Shown in pieces: positions 63,675 to 64,000 of a DNA stretch of 64,000 bases. This stretch comes from Methanogenium marinum (GTDB taxonomy: Archaea > Halobacteriota > Methanomicrobia > Methanomicrobiales > Methanomicrobiaceae): the NCBI RefSeq assembly GCF_028912405.1, contig NZ_JAKELO010000002.1, positions 1,373,276 through 1,437,275 of the forward strand, given 5' to 3'. The notes under the pieces are model-generated. The model was not told the DNA's origin, did not search any database, and saw only the letters and a program-made list of their open reading frames with translations. How positions within the stretch are numbered: position 1 is the stretch's first letter; each line of letters begins with the position of its first letter. The position numbers were made by a program, and so were the translations under genes.

Positions 63675-64000
63675 TTAGATCTGCATCCGGTGTTCCCCAA
63701 CGATATCACGGAAGAGTTCTTCCTCATCCCTGATCGTGCACCGTTTGTCGAAGTAGCGGTTGATGTTTTTGATATCCCGTACGAGGAATTTGATGGCCTT
63801 CGGGTGGTTGGGAGTCACTGCCTGCCCGATATCGATAATGATTGGGTGCTCCCCATCCCAGAGAATATTGAACTCTGAAAGGTCGGCGTGGACGAGTTCT
63901 GCCTCATTAAAGAGGGTTTTCATTGCGGCAGTGATCTCGTCATAGACAGCCTGATAGTCGTCCGGCCGGGCAAGCCGCAGCTGGGGATAGGCGATCTCAT
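63675..64000 (-). CDS. RIO1-type serine kinase, C-terminal part (5' end outside window)
   Basis: The last ~107 codons of a RIO kinase. The catalytic loop VHADLSEFNILW has the HxD Asp and the metal-binding Asn, and IIIDIGQAV carries the second metal-binding Asp in place of DFG. The C-terminal tail (FLVRDIKNINRYFDKR) is characteristic of RIO1. It acts in small-subunit ribosome maturation with the Pno1-type KH protein, whose gene lies at 58062-58604. Confidence 0.92.
   Translation of the reverse strand, partial: EIAYPQLRLARPDDYQAVYDEITAAMKTLFNEAELVHADLSEFNILWDGEHPIIIDIGQAVTPNHPKAIKFLVRDIKNINRYFDKRCTIRDEEELFRDIVGEHRMQI

Overview
The window comes from a methanogenic archaeon, most likely of the order Methanomicrobiales (genus not assignable by eye). 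The evidence is a coenzyme M biosynthesis gene (sulfopyruvate decarboxylase) beside methanogenesis marker protein 16, an archaeal Orc1/Cdc6 with ORB-type origin repeats, Hel308, the KEOPS subunit Cgi121, a Rio1-type kinase, PGF-CTERM-type surface proteins, and many PAS-rich sensor kinases of the methanogen type.

Layout. 1-2764 (minus strand): an operon of marker 16, a 61-residue protein and comDE, followed by the start of a membrane protein. 3060-6017: a UspA protein and a membrane pyrophosphatase. 6331-11414 (minus): a very large secreted subtilase with PKD and dockerin modules, a YdjM-like membrane protein and moaB. 11415-13866: a 2.45 kb gene-free, AT-rich stretch that I read as a replication origin. 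It holds seven copies of a ~73 bp purine-rich tandem repeat, then two pairs of ORB elements facing each other across AT-rich DNA, then the cdc6 promoter. 13867-21516 (plus): cdc6, an Lrp regulator, an aminotransferase, two more ORBs, purA, a Trm112-like protein, a membrane protein, cobD, pdxS and pdxT. 21582-36091: a signalling region with six sensor proteins, one lone receiver, a DMT transporter with a histidine-rich tail, and a HisA-like protein carrying a membrane anchor. 36190-48007: surface proteins, a cyclophilin, an ECF-type nickel/cobalt transporter (cbiM, PDGLE protein, cbiO, cbiQ), an RNase III-like protein, and PEGA, PH-like/zinc-ribbon/Yip1 and PKD proteins. 48008-55012: a kinase remnant, gpmA, and a four-gene block (AEC transporter, PGF-CTERM protein, small charged protein, LEA-like protein) that exists twice in tandem with complementary decay. 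55063-58604: cgi121, hel308 and a Pno1/KRR1-like KH gene. 58871-62967: a glycine betaine type ABC transporter with two tandem binding proteins. The right edge holds two copies of an unrecognised ~220 bp repeat, whose third copy lies at 48575-48816, and the 3' part of a rio1-type kinase gene.

How the parts relate: the transport and surface genes (Ni/Co uptake, compatible solute uptake, membrane pyrophosphatase, S-layer-like PKD/PEGA proteins) fit a methanogen's metal, osmotic and energy needs. The strongest unusual signals are the origin with its adjoining tandem array, the three-copy repeat family, the reciprocal tandem duplication at 50-55 kb, the membrane-anchored HisA relative, and a PAS/HAMP sensor that has lost both its phospho-acceptor histidine and its ATPase domain. 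No tRNA, rRNA, CRISPR array or complete insertion sequence was seen.
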